64,000 nucleotides of DNA from Vibrio sp. SCSIO 43136 (GCF_023716565.1 NZ_CP071848.1:930001-994000), one strand, 5' to 3'; numbered from the stretch's first letter, positions 1 to 8,852 are shown. Program-made: numbers and translations. Notes: a model not told the origin generated them from the letters alone.

Positions 1-17
1 AGTAGTAAACCGAATAA

Positions 18-42
18 AAAAGGAGGCGTGATGCCTCCTTAA
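18..42 (-). terminator. Terminator of the SDR gene
   Basis: An 8-bp perfect stem (AAGGAGGC/GCCTCCTT) with a 5-nt loop is followed, on the minus strand, by a run of T. It lies just past the stop codon at 63, as expected for an intrinsic terminator. Confidence 0.85.
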
Positions 43-62
43 TCGCTCTATTGGTTTACTAA

Positions 63-743
63 TTATGCTTCAGCCGCCATGACCCGCCCATTAAAGTAGT
101 CGTTAGCCACGATATATTCAGTGTTGCGGATCAGCTCATCTTGCAGGTGGGCACGTTTCCTACAGTGCGAGGATAGTTGACTTATATTTGGCACCACGCC
201 GCCCACACGGATTTTGAAAGGGTTGAGCTCCTTCGCCCAGCTCTGTGTCATTCCTGTGAGTAGGGCACTCACATTTTCAAGACCTTCGGATTCTGAATCA
301 TTGAGTGCTGCAGAAAGGTTGACGATCACACCATGCTTGCCCTGACTTCGCATTCGAGAAGCCCCAACTTGACCAAAGCTATATAGCGGCGATGCAAAGC
401 TGGCTAGCTCTGTGGTGAAAGAGTTACGACTTGGCTTTTCACTCAGCAAGCTTGGTAAAGGTGCTGATGGCCAATAGTTAACCAGCACATCTAACCCTTG
501 GTCGAAGTTGTCATCGATATAGTCAAACAGTGCATTGACACTTTGCACGGAGGTATTTGACAGGTGAAAGTAGTTCACCTTGTCTACGACGGCTCGACAA
601 CGCTTGATGGTTTCTAGCAGTGCGTGTGAATCTGTGTCAGCAACGATGACTTTTGCCCCAAGCGTGAGGAAATGCGTTGCTAGTGTGCTTCCTAAAGCCG
701 TCCCTGCAGATGTAATAAGTACGACTGAGTTTTTTATATCCAT
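63..743 (-). CDS. SDR-family protein, probably non-catalytic
   Basis: The protein has about 226 residues and a Rossmann-fold short-chain dehydrogenase/reductase layout: an N-terminal beta strand and glycine-containing loop (ITSAGTALG in place of TGxxxGxG), an acidic residue after strand 2 (VADTD) and the NLS strand that normally carries the catalytic Ser. At the place of the catalytic YxxxK the sequence reads LENVSALLTG, so both Tyr and Lys are absent; the flanking 'TQSWAKEL' and 'IRVGGVVP' segments keep the alignment secure. A classical oxidoreductase reaction is therefore unlikely, and binding or a structural role is possible. An ATG at 755 would add four residues; the ATG at 743 is preferred because GGGG lies 6 nt before it. 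The gene stands alone, with its own terminator. The substrate is unknown. Confidence 0.8.
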   Translation of the reverse strand: MDIKNSVVLITSAGTALGSTLATHFLTLGAKVIVADTDSHALLETIKRCRAVVDKVNYFHLSNTSVQSVNALFDYIDDNFDQGLDVLVNYWPSAPLPSLLSEKPSRNSFTTELASFASPLYSFGQVGASRMRSQGKHGVIVNLSAALNDSESEGLENVSALLTGMTQSWAKELNPFKIRVGGVVPNISQLSSHCRKRAHLQDELIRNTEYIVANDYFNGRVMAAEA

Positions 744-755
744 TGGATACCCCAT

Positions 756-1109
756 TTTGTTCTTTTAATCGTACAGCCAATGGCATCCATCTGTTTTTAT
801 TTGTTTTTTAACTAATGCACTGCATTATCTAGGATGGAAATTCGTCCATAAAAAGCCATATGCAACTATCTTGGATAACTCGGTGAGTAAGTCCTCAAAA
901 GTTGTGAATAACAAGTATGGACAAGATTCATAAAATGAATGTGAATTCGGTGCCCTTTTGCTGATTTATAGGTAATCAAGTTCAAAAAATAGGCGCTTGT
1001 TCACAAATGGAATGGCATGTTGCAAGATTATTTCTCAGCATTGAGATGATGAGCAATGATGCGCATAATATAATAAGGTTATATTTTTCAGGGTGTTAAC
1101 GATGATTTG
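756..1109. other. Intergenic region without a recognised gene
   Basis: This AT-rich stretch lies between the SDR gene and the VC2046-like gene, both on the minus strand. The right part must hold the 3' end of the upstream transcript and the left part the SDR promoter. No tRNA, hairpin terminator or credible ORF was seen. Confidence 0.5.
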
Positions 1110-1613
1110 CTAGGCTTGCATTTGAATCTGGTGATTTAGACGTGCAGCGGCCATCTGCTTGTAGATATCTTGTGGAATAACCGCTTTTGGTGCCGTTTGG
1201 GTTAGAGAGGTGCGCTCGTGGTTAGATAGGTTGTGATAAACCTCTTCTGGCAGGTCGCAGGTATCTTCTGGCATGTAGCACAGTGCATCAGGCTGAAGTT
1301 GATGAGCAAGGTGAGCTCCGGTGATTGAGCCTTGGTGAAACAGTTGTGCTTGCGTTGCAGAACGAGCGTAGCTGTCTTGGTCTGAGCGAAGCTGTTGTGG
1401 TTTAGCGAGCTCAAATTGCTCTCGCAAGATTTGATCGCTCACTTCAATTTCATCGACCTGTTCAACAGGGGTGTTGTCACGTACATCGTTAGAAAACAGC
1501 GAAACCAACAAGGCAAAATCAGCACGACGACCTTGGTTCACTGCATTATTAATGCCGCTACCTAGGGTCAATTCGTTGACTAATCCAGCTTTGTCGAGTG
1601 TATGAACTTGCAT
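1110..1613 (-). CDS. VC2046/SO_2500 family protein, function unknown
   Basis: This 167-residue soluble protein has no signal peptide, membrane segment or known catalytic motif. It is acidic and rich in Gln, Leu and Asp. The call rests on its place directly downstream of sodB, where V. cholerae has VC2046 (VC2045 is sodB), and on recollection of that small gammaproteobacterial family. The start at 1613 gives MQVHTLDKAG; only a weak ribosome site (CGGC) precedes it. A hairpin terminator at 1697-1732 separates it from sodB, so it probably has its own promoter. The function is not known and nothing in the sequence reveals it. Confidence 0.65.
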   Translation of the reverse strand: MQVHTLDKAGLVNELTLGSGINNAVNQGRRADFALLVSLFSNDVRDNTPVEQVDEIEVSDQILREQFELAKPQQLRSDQDSYARSATQAQLFHQGSITGAHLAHQLQPDALCYMPEDTCDLPEEVYHNLSNHERTSLTQTAPKAVIPQDIYKQMAAARLNHQIQMQA

Positions 1614-1696
1614 GTTTTTGCCGTTTTTTAAGAGGTTATTTAGTTAACGGCAAGGTAAGGGATAGCTTTAGGGATTAATTTGAAAATAATGTACTT

Positions 1697-1732
1697 AAAA
1701 AAGAACAGGCTCGCCTAAGCGAGCCTGTGAAA
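1697..1732 (-). terminator. Terminator of sodB
   Basis: A 10-bp stem (ACAGGCTCGC/GCGAGCCTGT) with a 4-nt loop is followed on the minus strand by TTCTTTTTT. It lies 25 nt past the sodB stop. Confidence 0.9.
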
Positions 1733-1752
1733 TAGCATTGGTAAGTATTGAA

Positions 1753-2337
1753 TTACTTAGCTAGGTTTTCTGCAACGAAGTCCCAGTTAACTAGTGCCCA
1801 GAAAGCATTCATGTAGTCTGGACGAACGTTACGGAAGTCGATGTAGTATGCGTGTTCCCATAGGTCTACTGTTAGTAGTGGAGTAACGCCTTCTTCAGTC
1901 AGCGGAGTTGCTGCGTTTGAAGTGTTAACGATCTCTAGAGAGCCGTCAGCTTTCTTTACAAGCCAAGTCCAAGAAGAACCGAAGTTGTTGATTGCTGAGT
2001 CAGTGAACTTAGCCTTGAACTCTTCGAAAGAACCGAATGCAGCATTGATTGCGTCTGCAACAGCACCTGTTGGTTCGCCACCAGCTTTTGGTGCAAGACA
2101 GTGCCAGTAGAAAGTGTGGTTCCAGATTTGAGCTGCGTTGTTGAATACGCCGCCTGTTGAAGTCTTAACGATCTCTTCTAGAGACTTACCTTCAAACTCA
2201 GTACCAGGGATAAGACCGTTTAGCTTAACAACGTAAGTGTTGTGGTGCTTACCGTGGTGGAAATCTAGAGTTTCCGCTGAGATATGTGGTTCTAGTGCAT
2301 CTTTTGCGTATGGTAGTGCTGGTAGTTCGAATGCCAT
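1753..2337 (-). CDS. sodB: Superoxide dismutase [Fe]
   Basis: This cytoplasmic enzyme converts superoxide to oxygen and hydrogen peroxide. The 194-residue protein starts [10 protein letters not shown], the usual FeSOD N terminus. Metal ligands are visible as H27, H74 (WNHTFYW) and the Asp and His of the VDLWEHAYY motif. The active-site Gln comes from the N-terminal domain (Q70, NNAAQIWNH), the mark of iron rather than manganese enzymes. The reading frame is open 19 codons further upstream, but the ATG at 2337 has GGAG nine bases before it and matches the family. In other gammaproteobacteria sodB is repressed under iron shortage by the sRNA RyhB; that is family knowledge and no RyhB gene is present here. 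It is divergent from grxD. Confidence 0.97.
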   Translation of the reverse strand: MAFELPALPYAKDALEPHISAETLDFHHGKHHNTYVVKLNGLIPGTEFEGKSLEEIVKTSTGGVFNNAAQIWNHTFYWHCLAPKAGGEPTGAVADAINAAFGSFEEFKAKFTDSAINNFGSSWTWLVKKADGSLEIVNTSNAATPLTEEGVTPLLTVDLWEHAYYIDFRNVRPDYMNAFWALVNWDFVAENLAK

Positions 2338-2731
2338 TGCTCGATTCTCCGTTGATGCGAAAGAGTGTGTAAGCCCTTTCGTTATTGCTTCCAATGAATT
2401 TTTGTTATTTATGGTCAGCTCAAGGCTGCCTTTTGACTTTACTTCAAGTCCATTAGATATCTAAAACACTTGTGCTGTCAGATAGCTAATGAACTTGAGG
2501 AGTATTTTATCAACTTTTTACTTTATTAAAAGAAAAGACTCAAAAAAAGTTTGTTAAAATTAAAATATCATTTAAAAACAGTCATTTATTCTAAGGCTAA
2601 ATCTTGGTGGGGTTCGAGATTCAAATCACAATCGAACTAAAATCCAATAACCATTAGCTTATTATGGTTTTTATTCTGATTTAAAACAGTAGAATGAGGC
2701 AAATAAGTCAAGTATCCCTTAAGAGGAAGCA
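2338..2731. other. Divergent sodB/grxD control region
   Basis: This AT-rich region separates two divergent genes and must hold both promoters. The only strong local signals are the ribosome sites at each end (GGAG for sodB, AGAGGAAG for grxD). No Fur box or sRNA gene could be identified with confidence. Confidence 0.5.
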
Positions 2732-3058
2732 ATGGAAACTATCGACAAAATCAAAAAGCAGATTGAAGAAAATGCAATCCTGCTATACATGAAAGGTTCA
2801 CCAAAACTGCCTAGCTGTGGTTTTTCATCTCAAGCGGCACAAGCGGTAATGGCGTGTGGCGAGAAGTTCGCTTACGTAGATATCCTGCAAAACCCTGATA
2901 TCCGTGCAGAGTTGCCAAACTACGCACAGTGGCCAACCTTCCCACAACTTTGGGTAAATGGTGAGCTGATCGGTGGTTGTGACATCATCGTTGAGATGTT
3001 CCAAAAAGGTGAACTTCAGCCTCTTATCAAAGAAGCTGCTGGTGAAGCTGAAGAGTAA
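2732..3058 (+). CDS. grxD: Monothiol glutaredoxin 4 (Grx4)
   Basis: The 108-residue protein has the monothiol glutaredoxin active site CGFS (Cys29) followed by a thioredoxin-fold C-terminal half with the glutathione-binding segments WPTFPQLW and GGCDI. Grx4 proteins bind a bridging [2Fe-2S] cluster with glutathione, usually with BolA-type partners, and take part in iron-sulfur delivery and iron sensing. The start is well supported by AGAGGAAGCA just before ATG. The gene is single, followed by a strong terminator, and divergent from sodB; both genes are linked to iron and oxidative stress. Confidence 0.96.
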   Translation: METIDKIKKQIEENAILLYMKGSPKLPSCGFSSQAAQAVMACGEKFAYVDILQNPDIRAELPNYAQWPTFPQLWVNGELIGGCDIIVEMFQKGELQPLIKEAAGEAEE

Positions 3059-3080
3059 TTTACACTCGAATCGAATTGTT

Positions 3081-3112
3081 GAGAGCCTGATGGAAACATC
3101 AGGCTCTTTTTA
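3081..3112 (+). terminator. Terminator of grxD
   Basis: A 10-bp stem (GAGCCTGATG/CATCAGGCTC) with a GAAA loop is followed by TTTTTATTT on the plus strand. Confidence 0.92.
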
Positions 3113-3121
3113 TTTGTCATC

Positions 3122-3832
3122 TTACCGAATAAAGCGTGCAGGAAAGTCACTAAAGATCCCATCAAGTTGTGGGAACTCTTCAATCGCTTGAGGTGCGTTT
3201 ACAGTGTAACACCACACCATGTAGCCTTTGGATTGCAAGTCATCAATATCCTCACCCGTCACATGCTTGATGTTTAAATTACACGCTTTTGCTTTGACCT
3301 CATCGAGTAGCGCCCAATCCACCGCAGAGAGTTTTTCACTAAGAACCGCAATAGGGTAATTGCTGCAATGCAAATTGACTTGGCGGATCACCTCATGGTT
3401 AAAGCTTGAAATGATCACTTGCTCGGCGGGCACATTGTTTGCCTCAAGAGCCTGTTTGAGCTTGGCAATAATGGGCTCGACCTTGTGACGATCTACTTTG
3501 ATTTCTAGGTTTAATTTGAGTTGATGCTCGCTTGCGACAGCAAGCAGCTCATCAAGCGTCATCATTTTTTCACTGGCAAAGCGGGGTTCAAACCAAGAGC
3601 CCATATCAAGCGCTTTAAGAGCGCATAAAGACATCTCATCGATTCGGCCTGTGCCATCACTGCATCTATCGACAGTATGGTCGTGACAAATGACGAGCTC
3701 GCCATCAAGAGAGGGTTGTACGTCTACTTCAACCCACTCTAACCCCAACTCGATTGCCGCTAAGATGCTCGCACGAGTGTTTTCTGGGTAGTGGCCTGCG
3801 ACACCACGGTGTCCTACGATGGTTAGGGGCAT
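3122..3832 (-). CDS. ugpQ: Glycerophosphodiester phosphodiesterase
   Basis: The 236-residue cytoplasmic GDPD-fold enzyme hydrolyses glycerophosphodiesters to sn-glycerol-3-phosphate and an alcohol. Family motifs are present in order: GHRG at residues 7-10, PENT, the metal ligands in WVEVDVQ, and the HDHTVDR catalytic block, then LNLEIK in the middle of the barrel. There is no signal peptide, so it acts on substrates already imported, matching its place at the end of the ugp operon. Its ATG overlaps the stop of the DeoR-type gene by 10 bases, implying translational coupling. The length is close to E. coli UgpQ. Confidence 0.93.
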   Translation of the reverse strand: MPLTIVGHRGVAGHYPENTRASILAAIELGLEWVEVDVQPSLDGELVICHDHTVDRCSDGTGRIDEMSLCALKALDMGSWFEPRFASEKMMTLDELLAVASEHQLKLNLEIKVDRHKVEPIIAKLKQALEANNVPAEQVIISSFNHEVIRQVNLHCSNYPIAVLSEKLSAVDWALLDEVKAKACNLNIKHVTGEDIDDLQSKGYMVWCYTVNAPQAIEEFPQLDGIFSDFPARFIR

Positions 3833-4608
3833 GAAATATCCTCATTCTCAAGCGCAGCAATGATCTTCACTTGCGCATTTTGGGCCAATTTTGCCAAGGG
3901 AGGCGTTAACTGGTCAACAAACAGTGTATCGGCTTCAGATAAGTTACCACTCACGACGGGAGCATATCGGCCGAGTTTGCTGTGGTCGGCAACGATCCAA
4001 ATCTGCTGGCTTTGTTCAATAATGGCTCGATTGAGATGCGCCTCTTCCGGGGTAAAATCGAGCATCTGACCTTGTGTATTGAGACCGCCGACACCAAAAA
4101 TACCGATTTGAATGTTGAACTGACGATAAAACGTAGTGGTAGATTCACCCACGGTATCTTCGTCTGAAGGTCTGACCATTCCACCTGCCATATAAACCAC
4201 AATATTGGGGTTACGGCTGAGCGTCAGCGCTGCATTAATATTGTTGGTCACGACCGTGAGTCCCGGATGATCGAGCAGCGCTTGGGCGACATGTTTAGGT
4301 GTGGTGCCAATGCCAAGGAAGATACTGCTGCCCTCAGGGATATGGCTGACCACCACTTGCGCAATGTGCTGCTTGGCACTGAGGTTTAACATTTCGCGGT
4401 TGGTAAACGAAAGGTTGTCGTTAGTGCTAGGAAGCGTTACCCCACCGTGTACACGCTTGACCATACCAAGATCACTTAACTCATTCATATCTTTACGAAT
4501 GGTTTGCACCGATACGGCAAACTGTTCGGCAAGTAGGGTGCTAGATAACACTCCATGCGCTTGTTCCAGATACGCAAGGATCTCTTTTTGTCGGGTAGAA
4601 AGTCGCAC
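3823..4608 (-). CDS. DeoR/GlpR-family transcriptional regulator
   Basis: The protein has 261 residues with an N-terminal winged helix-turn-helix (TRQKEILAYLEQAHG to GMVKRVHGGV) and a C-terminal phosphosugar-sensing domain of the DeoR type (GIGTTPKHVAQ, VTNNINAAL, GVGGLN, VADHSKLG). A GTG start at 4608 is chosen because AGGGAGG lies four bases before it and because it gives the usual MRLSTRQKEIL N terminus; the frame is open 24 codons further. It sits between ugpC and ugpQ, so it probably controls this operon in response to a phosphorylated glycerol derivative. GlpR is the closest named relative that I can suggest, but identity with GlpR is not shown. Confidence 0.88.
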   Translation of the reverse strand: MRLSTRQKEILAYLEQAHGVLSSTLLAEQFAVSVQTIRKDMNELSDLGMVKRVHGGVTLPSTNDNLSFTNREMLNLSAKQHIAQVVVSHIPEGSSIFLGIGTTPKHVAQALLDHPGLTVVTNNINAALTLSRNPNIVVYMAGGMVRPSDEDTVGESTTTFYRQFNIQIGIFGVGGLNTQGQMLDFTPEEAHLNRAIIEQSQQIWIVADHSKLGRYAPVVSGNLSEADTLFVDQLTPPLAKLAQNAQVKIIAALENEDISCP

Positions 4609-4621
4609 AAAACCTCCCTGA

Positions 4622-5704
4622 TTAAGCAATCGCACTGCACGCTTCCATCTGCGGCAATAGGCGTTTACCTTGCTCATCAAATAGGTGCAAGTTATCTAAA
4701 GCGACGCCAAGCGCAAGTTCAGTGTTCGGCTCAATAGAGACCTCTGGCGTTACAGCAATAAAGCTTGAGGCATTCCAGTGGCCGTGCACTAGCTGATTTG
4801 GCCCGAGAGGCTCTATCGCCGTAACGTCAAGCAATAGCTGAACTTCCTCTTGCTGAGCGTTTAATTCAGCGTGCTCAGGACGAATGCCTAGGGTTATCGC
4901 TTGGCTATCAACATGAGCATAGCTTGGCAGGTAAAAGGTTTGTTCGCCAATGGTGACTTTACCTTGATCGATGTGCGCAGGCACAAAGTTCATGGCTGGG
5001 CTACCGATAAAGCTGGCCACAAAGGTGCTGGCAGGCTGGTGGTAAACCTCTTTAGGTGTGCCAATTTGCTCTATTTCCCCTTGGTTGAGTACCACGATTC
5101 GGTCAGCGAGTGTCATTGCTTCTACTTGATCGTGGGTCACGTAGACGCTAGTGACGTTGAGCTCTCGTTGCAGCTTTTTAATTTCTAGTCGCATGTGCGC
5201 TCGAAGCGCTGCATCGAGATTTGACAAAGGTTCATCGAACAAAAATAATGCAGGATCGCGCACGATAGCGCGGCCCATGGCCACTCGTTGACGCTGCCCA
5301 CCTGAAAGCTTAGAAGGCTTGCGGTCAAGGTACTCATCAATTTTGAGTGTTTTCGCTACTTTGCTGATCTTTTCTGCAATGGTTTGTTTATCGACTCCTC
5401 GATTTTTTAAACCATACGCCAAGTTATCGTATACCGACATGTGAGGGTATAAGGCGTAGTTTTGGAACACCATGGCGATGTCGCGTAGCGCAGGTTTGAT
5501 GTTATCAACACGGCGGTGCCCTAGATGGATCTCTCCGCTAGTGATCTCTTCTAACCCTGCGATAGAGCGAAGTACGGACGATTTTCCGCAGCCAGAGGGG
5601 CCAACCAGAACAATGAACTCGCCCGGTTGAATCGATAGATCTAAGCCTTTAACGGCTTGATGGCCATTTTCGTAAGTCTTAACCAGCTGTTTGATCTCTA
5701 GCAT
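4622..5704 (-). CDS. ugpC: Glycerol-3-phosphate ABC transporter ATPase
   Basis: This is the ATP-hydrolysing subunit of the Ugp importer. Walker A is GPSGCGKSS, the signature is LSGGQRQR, Walker B is LFLFDEPLSNLD, and the H-loop is VTHDQVEAM. A C-terminal TOBE domain (GIRPEH) follows, as in the MalK/UgpC group, and SFIGSPAMNFVP is typical of UgpC. The ATG at 5704 starts MLEIKQLVKTYENG, which lines up with E. coli UgpC. A GTG at 5755, overlapping the end of ugpE by 11 bases and preceded by AAAGGA, would add 17 unconserved residues and cannot be excluded. The gene is fourth in the ugp operon. Confidence 0.93.
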   Translation of the reverse strand: MLEIKQLVKTYENGHQAVKGLDLSIQPGEFIVLVGPSGCGKSSVLRSIAGLEEITSGEIHLGHRRVDNIKPALRDIAMVFQNYALYPHMSVYDNLAYGLKNRGVDKQTIAEKISKVAKTLKIDEYLDRKPSKLSGGQRQRVAMGRAIVRDPALFLFDEPLSNLDAALRAHMRLEIKKLQRELNVTSVYVTHDQVEAMTLADRIVVLNQGEIEQIGTPKEVYHQPASTFVASFIGSPAMNFVPAHIDQGKVTIGEQTFYLPSYAHVDSQAITLGIRPEHAELNAQQEEVQLLLDVTAIEPLGPNQLVHGHWNASSFIAVTPEVSIEPNTELALGVALDNLHLFDEQGKRLLPQMEACSAIA

Positions 5705-5744
5705 AGCAGCGTCCGTTTGCGTTGGGTGAATAGGGGATACGTTA

Positions 5745-6587
5745 TTACTTTTCACTTTGAATCAATCCTTTGACGAACCAGCGTTGGAAAAACACCACCA
5801 CCAGAATCGGCGGTAGCATGGCTAAAATCACCATCGCAAATGCGTAGTCATAACGAGGTCGACTGGTTTCGGTAATGTTATTTAGAATCTGTTTGATGCC
5901 CATGACAATGGTGTTATAGCTCTCATCCGTAGTCATCATGATTGGCCATAGATACTGGTTCCAACCGACGACAAACATGATGATGAAGATGGCCGCAATC
6001 ATGGTTTTGGACAGTGGCAGCAAAATATCAAACAAGAATCGGATCGGGCCGGCATTGTCGAGTTGGGCCGCTTCAAGTAATTCATCTGGCACTGTTTTGA
6101 AAAACTGACGGAAGAAAAACGTTGCCGTTGCTGACGCAATCAGCGGCAGTATCAGCCCGCTATAGCTATTGAGCATGCCAAGGCTAGATACCACTTCGTA
6201 AGATGGAATAATTCGAACTTCTAGTGGCAAAAGCAAGGTGACGAAGATCAGCCAAAACCAAAGGCTTGCGTATGGCAATCTAAAATAAACCAAAGCGTAA
6301 GCCGCCATCATTGAGATAATGATCTTACCGATCGCAAAACCAAGGCCCATGATCATCGAGTTAATGATCATCGTTTTTGCGGTGACATCACCAACAAACC
6401 CTTGGCTTTTGTTCCAAGCTTCTTGGTAGATGCCGACCGTGTTGTCGCCCGGTAGCCATTGCAAGCCTTCGCTGATCACAACGCTTGGGTCGTGGGTAGA
6501 ACTGGCAAAGATCAGCCAGATCGGTACGAGCATAAATAGAGCACCAAGGAGCAAGATCAGGTGGTCAAAAATCTGATTGGATTTCAT
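5745..6587 (-). CDS. ugpE: Glycerol-3-phosphate ABC transporter permease UgpE
   Basis: The 280-residue inner-membrane protein has about six hydrophobic segments and the MalG-type EAA loop (ELLEAAQLDNAGPIRFLFDILLP) that docks on the ATPase. It ends in the typical VFFQRWFVKGLIQ..K sequence of this permease group. It follows ugpA by 11 bases, and TAAGGAGCG gives a strong ribosome site. With UgpA it forms the channel for glycerol-3-phosphate and glycerophosphodiesters. Confidence 0.93.
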   Translation of the reverse strand: MKSNQIFDHLILLLGALFMLVPIWLIFASSTHDPSVVISEGLQWLPGDNTVGIYQEAWNKSQGFVGDVTAKTMIINSMIMGLGFAIGKIIISMMAAYALVYFRLPYASLWFWLIFVTLLLPLEVRIIPSYEVVSSLGMLNSYSGLILPLIASATATFFFRQFFKTVPDELLEAAQLDNAGPIRFLFDILLPLSKTMIAAIFIIMFVVGWNQYLWPIMMTTDESYNTIVMGIKQILNNITETSRPRYDYAFAMVILAMLPPILVVVFFQRWFVKGLIQSEK

Positions 6588-6598
6588 GTTATCGCTCC

Positions 6599-7480
6599 TT
6601 AATAGTGAACACGTTTTTCAACAACGCGGAACTGGATAAAGCTTAGGATCAGTACCAGTAACAACAGCACTACAGATTGAGCCGAGCTGCCGCCAAGATC
6701 GGCTCCGACAAAACCATCGCGGTAAACTTTGTAAACCAAAGAAGTGGTTGAACCGCCGGGGCCACCATTGGTCATGGTGTCTATCACACCAAAGGTCTCG
6801 AAAAAGGCGTAGGTCAGGTTGATCACTAGCAAGAAGAACCCGGTCGGTGCTAGCAGTGGGAATGTAATGGTCCAAAAACGTTTATTATCACTAACACAAT
6901 CTAGTGTGGCTGCTTCTCTTACGGCGATGGAGATAGACTGCAAGCCAGCTAAGAAATAGATAAAGTTGACCGACACTTGCTTCCATACCGAGACTGCAAT
7001 CAGTGCCACAGTGGCGTCAAATGGGTCGGTCTGGAAACTGAAATTCCACCCGATCGAAGCAAGAAAGTCTGCCAATATGCCGATATGGGGGTTAAACATA
7101 AATCCACCGATAATGCCTGCGACTGCAGGGGCTACGGCGTAAACCCAAGTTAATGTGAGCTTGTAGGTACTTTGGCCTTTAATGATTTTGTCAGCTTTCA
7201 CGGCGAGCAATAGCGCTAGAGAAAGTGACAGTAGCGAGACGACAAAAGCAAACAGCAAAGTAAATCCAACTGAAGACAAATACTCTGCGGACTCAAACAG
7301 CATTTGGTAGTTTTCGAACCAAACGAATGTAGAAGAGAGCCCCCAAGGGTCTTCAAGCATGAAAGAAAGGTACACCGCCTTGGCTGCTGGATAGAAAAAG
7401 AAGATGGCGATGATGGCAATCTGAGGTACTAACAGCAGGTAAGGGAGTGGTGTATGGTGAAATTGTTGACGACGTTCCAC
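6599..7480 (-). CDS. ugpA: Glycerol-3-phosphate ABC transporter permease UgpA
   Basis: The 293-residue permease has about six membrane segments and a MalF-type EAA loop (AVREAATLDCVSDNKRFWTITFPLL). The start is a GTG at 7480 giving MERRQQFHHTPLPYLL; the N terminus ahead of the first membrane helix resembles E. coli UgpA. It lies second in the operon, 62 bases after ugpB, with a hairpin in the gap. Substrate assignment rests on the ugpBAEC-ugpQ gene set. Confidence 0.92.
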   Translation of the reverse strand: MERRQQFHHTPLPYLLLVPQIAIIAIFFFYPAAKAVYLSFMLEDPWGLSSTFVWFENYQMLFESAEYLSSVGFTLLFAFVVSLLSLSLALLLAVKADKIIKGQSTYKLTLTWVYAVAPAVAGIIGGFMFNPHIGILADFLASIGWNFSFQTDPFDATVALIAVSVWKQVSVNFIYFLAGLQSISIAVREAATLDCVSDNKRFWTITFPLLAPTGFFLLVINLTYAFFETFGVIDTMTNGGPGGSTTSLVYKVYRDGFVGADLGGSSAQSVVLLLLVLILSFIQFRVVEKRVHY

Positions 7481-7507
7481 AGTTAATCTCGAATTAGATG
7501 CTACAAA

Positions 7508-7531
7508 GGCCCTAGCCTAGAGACTAGGGCC
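7508..7531 (-). promoter_or_regulatory. Hairpin between ugpB and ugpA
   Basis: A perfect 8-bp inverted repeat (GGCCCTAG/CTAGGGCC) with an 8-nt loop lies between the binding-protein gene and the first permease gene. There is only TTTG after it on the minus strand, so it is a weak terminator at best. Such hairpins often protect the binding-protein mRNA or reduce read-through; that is inference. Confidence 0.6.
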
Positions 7532-7542
7532 ATGAAAGATGA

Positions 7543-8835
7543 TTACTGAACAGTGCGGTTGAAGCGCTGTAGCAGTTTGCCACTTTCGTCTTCGACTTTT
7601 TCTAGGCTCTTCTCAACACTTGAGCGGCCAGCGAAGATGTTGTCAAACTCACGGTGCATCACTTCACGGATTTGAGGGTAGTAGCCAAGGCGATACCCTT
7701 TTGTCCACTCACCATCTGTTAGGCTCAGCTGTTTAACACCGACTTCGGCATCCGGTTGTTCTTGGTAGTAACCCGACTGTTTGGTGAGTTCGTAAGCCGC
7801 ATTAGTGACAGGAACGTAACCTGTGGTTTTGTGCCAGTACATTTGAGTTTCTGGTTTGGTTAGGTAAGCAAAAAACTCTGCGACACCTTTGTCTTGGGCT
7901 TTTTCATGGCCAGCCAGAGCAAATAGTGCTGCACCACCAATGAAGGTGTGGGTCGCTTGGTTAGTCACAGACTGCCAGTATGGAAGGTAAGTGGTGCCGA
8001 AGTTAAATTTAACGCGGTCACGTAGGCCGCCAAATGAGCCTGATGAACCCATCCACATCGCCACTTCTTGGCGCTCAAACGGTGTTTGGTTTGCATCCCA
8101 GTCGCTGCCGTAATATTTGTAGTAGCCTTTGTCTGCCCACTCTTTCATTTTCTCAAAGTGCATCTGCATGTCTTTGGTGTTGAACATCAACTTAGAAGAG
8201 AGCTTCGAGTAACCATTTTGGTTGTCTGATAGCTGGAGGTTATGACGAGATTTAAAGTTCTCAAACATGATCCAAGGGGTATGAGACTGAGAGAAAGCAA
8301 CGTGGCCGCTTGCTTTAAGCTTCTTGGCAACTTCTTCCATTTGCTCATAGGTGTTAGGCGCTTTAACACCAGCTTTCGCTAGAATGTCTTTGTTGTAGTA
8401 AAGCACAGGTGTCGAGCTGTTAAATGGCATGCCGACCATCTTGCCTGAAGCATCTGCGTAAAAGTTACGTACGCCCGCTAGGTAGTCTTCGCTTTTGAAT
8501 GGAAAACCTGACTCGATCATGATGTCGTTGACTGGCTTGGCAACGCCTTTAGCATTCATGATGGTTGCTGCGCCTGCATCGAACACTTGCAGAATGTTTG
8601 GGGCCTCACCAGCACGGAAAGCTGCGATGCCTGCGGTTAGAGTTTCTGTGTACGAGCCTTTGTAAACAGGAGTGATCTTGTAGTCGTCTTGAGAAGCGTT
8701 AAAGTCAGAAGCAATCTTGTTTACGGTTTCCCCAAGCTGGCCACCCATTGCGTGCCACCAAGTGATTTCAGTTGCAGCCAATGTGCTGCCCGATACTGAT
8801 GCGAAGAGAGCCCCCGCCAACCATAGCTTGTTCAT
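7543..8835 (-). CDS. ugpB: Glycerol-3-phosphate-binding periplasmic protein
   Basis: This periplasmic solute-binding protein, about 430 residues, begins with a Sec signal peptide (MNKLWLAGALFASVSGS, cleavage likely after TLA). The mature protein starts ATEITWWHAMGGQLGE, characteristic of UgpB, and later has the FNSSTPVLYYNKD and QSHTPWIMFENF segments of this family. The ATG at 8835 is chosen because AAGGA is nine bases upstream and the signal peptide begins there; 23 further codons are open. It is the first gene of the ugp operon. Unlike the E. coli operon, a DeoR-type gene lies inside the same cluster. Confidence 0.94.
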   Translation of the reverse strand: MNKLWLAGALFASVSGSTLAATEITWWHAMGGQLGETVNKIASDFNASQDDYKITPVYKGSYTETLTAGIAAFRAGEAPNILQVFDAGAATIMNAKGVAKPVNDIMIESGFPFKSEDYLAGVRNFYADASGKMVGMPFNSSTPVLYYNKDILAKAGVKAPNTYEQMEEVAKKLKASGHVAFSQSHTPWIMFENFKSRHNLQLSDNQNGYSKLSSKLMFNTKDMQMHFEKMKEWADKGYYKYYGSDWDANQTPFERQEVAMWMGSSGSFGGLRDRVKFNFGTTYLPYWQSVTNQATHTFIGGAALFALAGHEKAQDKGVAEFFAYLTKPETQMYWHKTTGYVPVTNAAYELTKQSGYYQEQPDAEVGVKQLSLTDGEWTKGYRLGYYPQIREVMHREFDNIFAGRSSVEKSLEKVEDESGKLLQRFNRTVQ

Positions 8836-8852
8836 GTTCCAGTTCCTTTTTG

